Origin: an uncultured Alistipes sp. | GTDB taxonomy: Bacteria > Bacteroidota > Bacteroidia > Bacteroidales > UBA932 | NCBI GenBank assembly: GCA_902388455.1 | Contig: CABMPD010000002.1 | Coordinates: 186,001-250,000 of the forward strand | DNA length: 64,000 bases | Direction of reading: 5' to 3' | In this document: piece after piece, positions 63,628-64,000 of the stretch | How positions within the stretch are numbered: the stretch's first letter is position 1 | How the letters are laid out: each line of letters opens with the position of its first letter | Made by a program: the position numbers and the translations under genes | The notes under the pieces: model-generated | Database searches by the model: none | What the model was told of the DNA's origin: nothing | What the model saw: only the letters and a program-made list of their open reading frames with translations

Positions 63628-64000
63628 ATGGAATCACTTCGTGTTGCTGTTGATAAGAGGAAAGTCAGCGGAATGGGCGCAGGAAAGACCGGCGGCATCA
63701 TCCTCGCCGCCATCTCTTCCCTGACATTCGGCTTCGTGCCGTTTTTCTCGGTCACCCTCATGGATGCGGGCTTCTCGCCGTTCGAGGTGCTCGCCTACCG
63801 TTGGGGTGTGGCTACCCTCGTCCTGCTGGCAGTGGGCCTGCTCATGCGCAAGTCCTTCCGCGTCCCGAAGGGTGCCTGGCTCCCGCTGCTGACCGTCAGC
63901 TTCTTCTGTGCCCTGACCGCCATCAGCCTGCTGATAGCCTACGAGAATATCGCCAGCGGAGTTGCCTCTACGATTCACTTCATGTACCCGCTCTTTGTGG
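63628..64000 (+). CDS. DMT-superfamily (EamA-like) transporter, 5' part
   Basis: 124 codons are visible before the window ends. Membrane helices begin at about residue 20 (GGIILAAISSLTFGFVPFF) and continue with YRWGVATLVLLAVGLLM, LPLLTVSFFCALTAI and the typical EamA pattern IASGVASTIHFMYPLF, which fits a ten-helix metabolite exporter. The ATG at 63628 lies six bases from the -7 box. The internal ATG at 63673 (MGAGKTGGIIL) is an equally good start and would give a normal leader. Substrate unknown. Confidence 0.8.
   Translation, partial: MESLRVAVDKRKVSGMGAGKTGGIILAAISSLTFGFVPFFSVTLMDAGFSPFEVLAYRWGVATLVLLAVGLLMRKSFRVPKGAWLPLLTVSFFCALTAISLLIAYENIASGVASTIHFMYPLFV

Overview
The window looks like the chromosome of a fairly GC-rich member of the Bacteroidales (Bacteroidota), perhaps close to Alistipes or a related uncultured gut lineage. 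The genus is inference. Evidence for the order: many genes are preceded by the Bacteroidota sigma-ABfr -7 box TAnnTTTG (TATCTTTG, TATATTTG, TATTTTTG and similar), Shine-Dalgarno sites are weak, and there are typical families such as DUF4143 ATPases, DUF5106 thioredoxin lipoproteins, BtuG-type propellers, S37 peptidases, BF3164-like six-bladed propellers and TPR/HTH membrane regulators. No plasmid or phage backbone is visible.

Layout. 1-8 kb: Na/Pi cotransporter, a TPR-HTH membrane regulator that turns AT-rich halfway through, a small secreted peptide, a small outer-membrane protein, and an acyl-CoA synthetase/acyltransferase pair. 8-13 kb: thioredoxin lipoprotein, tRNA-Gln, DedA-like protein, tadA, a Fic protein and groES-groEL with a strong terminator. 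13-18.5 kb: DUF4143 ATPase, an ECF sigma operon, an S-type sulfatase and a transaldolase. 18.6-26 kb: tyrS-rbfA-lolC/E, DUF1648 protein, PPTase, DUF2156 protein, S37 peptidase, propeller lipoprotein. 26-31.4 kb: a fic remnant, a TonB-receptor-like outer-membrane protein, a regulator and ispE. 31.4-39 kb: B12-dependent ribonucleotide reductase and sufB separated from sufCD by hsp20 and pnuC. 39-45 kb: a ThiL-like protein lacking canonical acidic motifs, a KilA-N pseudogene, GH29 fucosidase, three small envelope genes and a second DUF4143 ATPase behind 33-bp tandem repeats. 45.2-51.3 kb: a cobalamin-riboswitch operon (btuB, btuG, DUF4465 lipoprotein, PKD-like lipoprotein). 51.4-52.7 kb: a REP-associated tyrosine transposase (RAYT) gene between two 41-nt hairpins. 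52.8-64 kb: gpmI, GH3 glucosidase, propeller lipoprotein, a 0.5-kb palindrome array, a probable sigma-54-driven ABC permease, rnr, a third 41-nt hairpin and a DMT transporter cut by the window edge.

How it fits together. Most of the window is housekeeping: protein folding, translation, Fe-S assembly, isoprenoid and lipid synthesis, glycolysis and RNA decay. Surface foraging genes (fucosidase, sulfatase, GH3) and B12 capture are interspersed. B12 uptake has an obvious local consumer in the class II ribonucleotide reductase.

The most interesting non-coding content is two families of dispersed palindromes. One is a set of three 41-nt hairpins, two of them bracketing the RAYT gene. The other is a 117-bp-period array of CACCTTCCGAAGGTG palindromes at 58 kb, with one inverted copy at 37.4 kb. 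Together they suggest a REP/RAYT system in this lineage.
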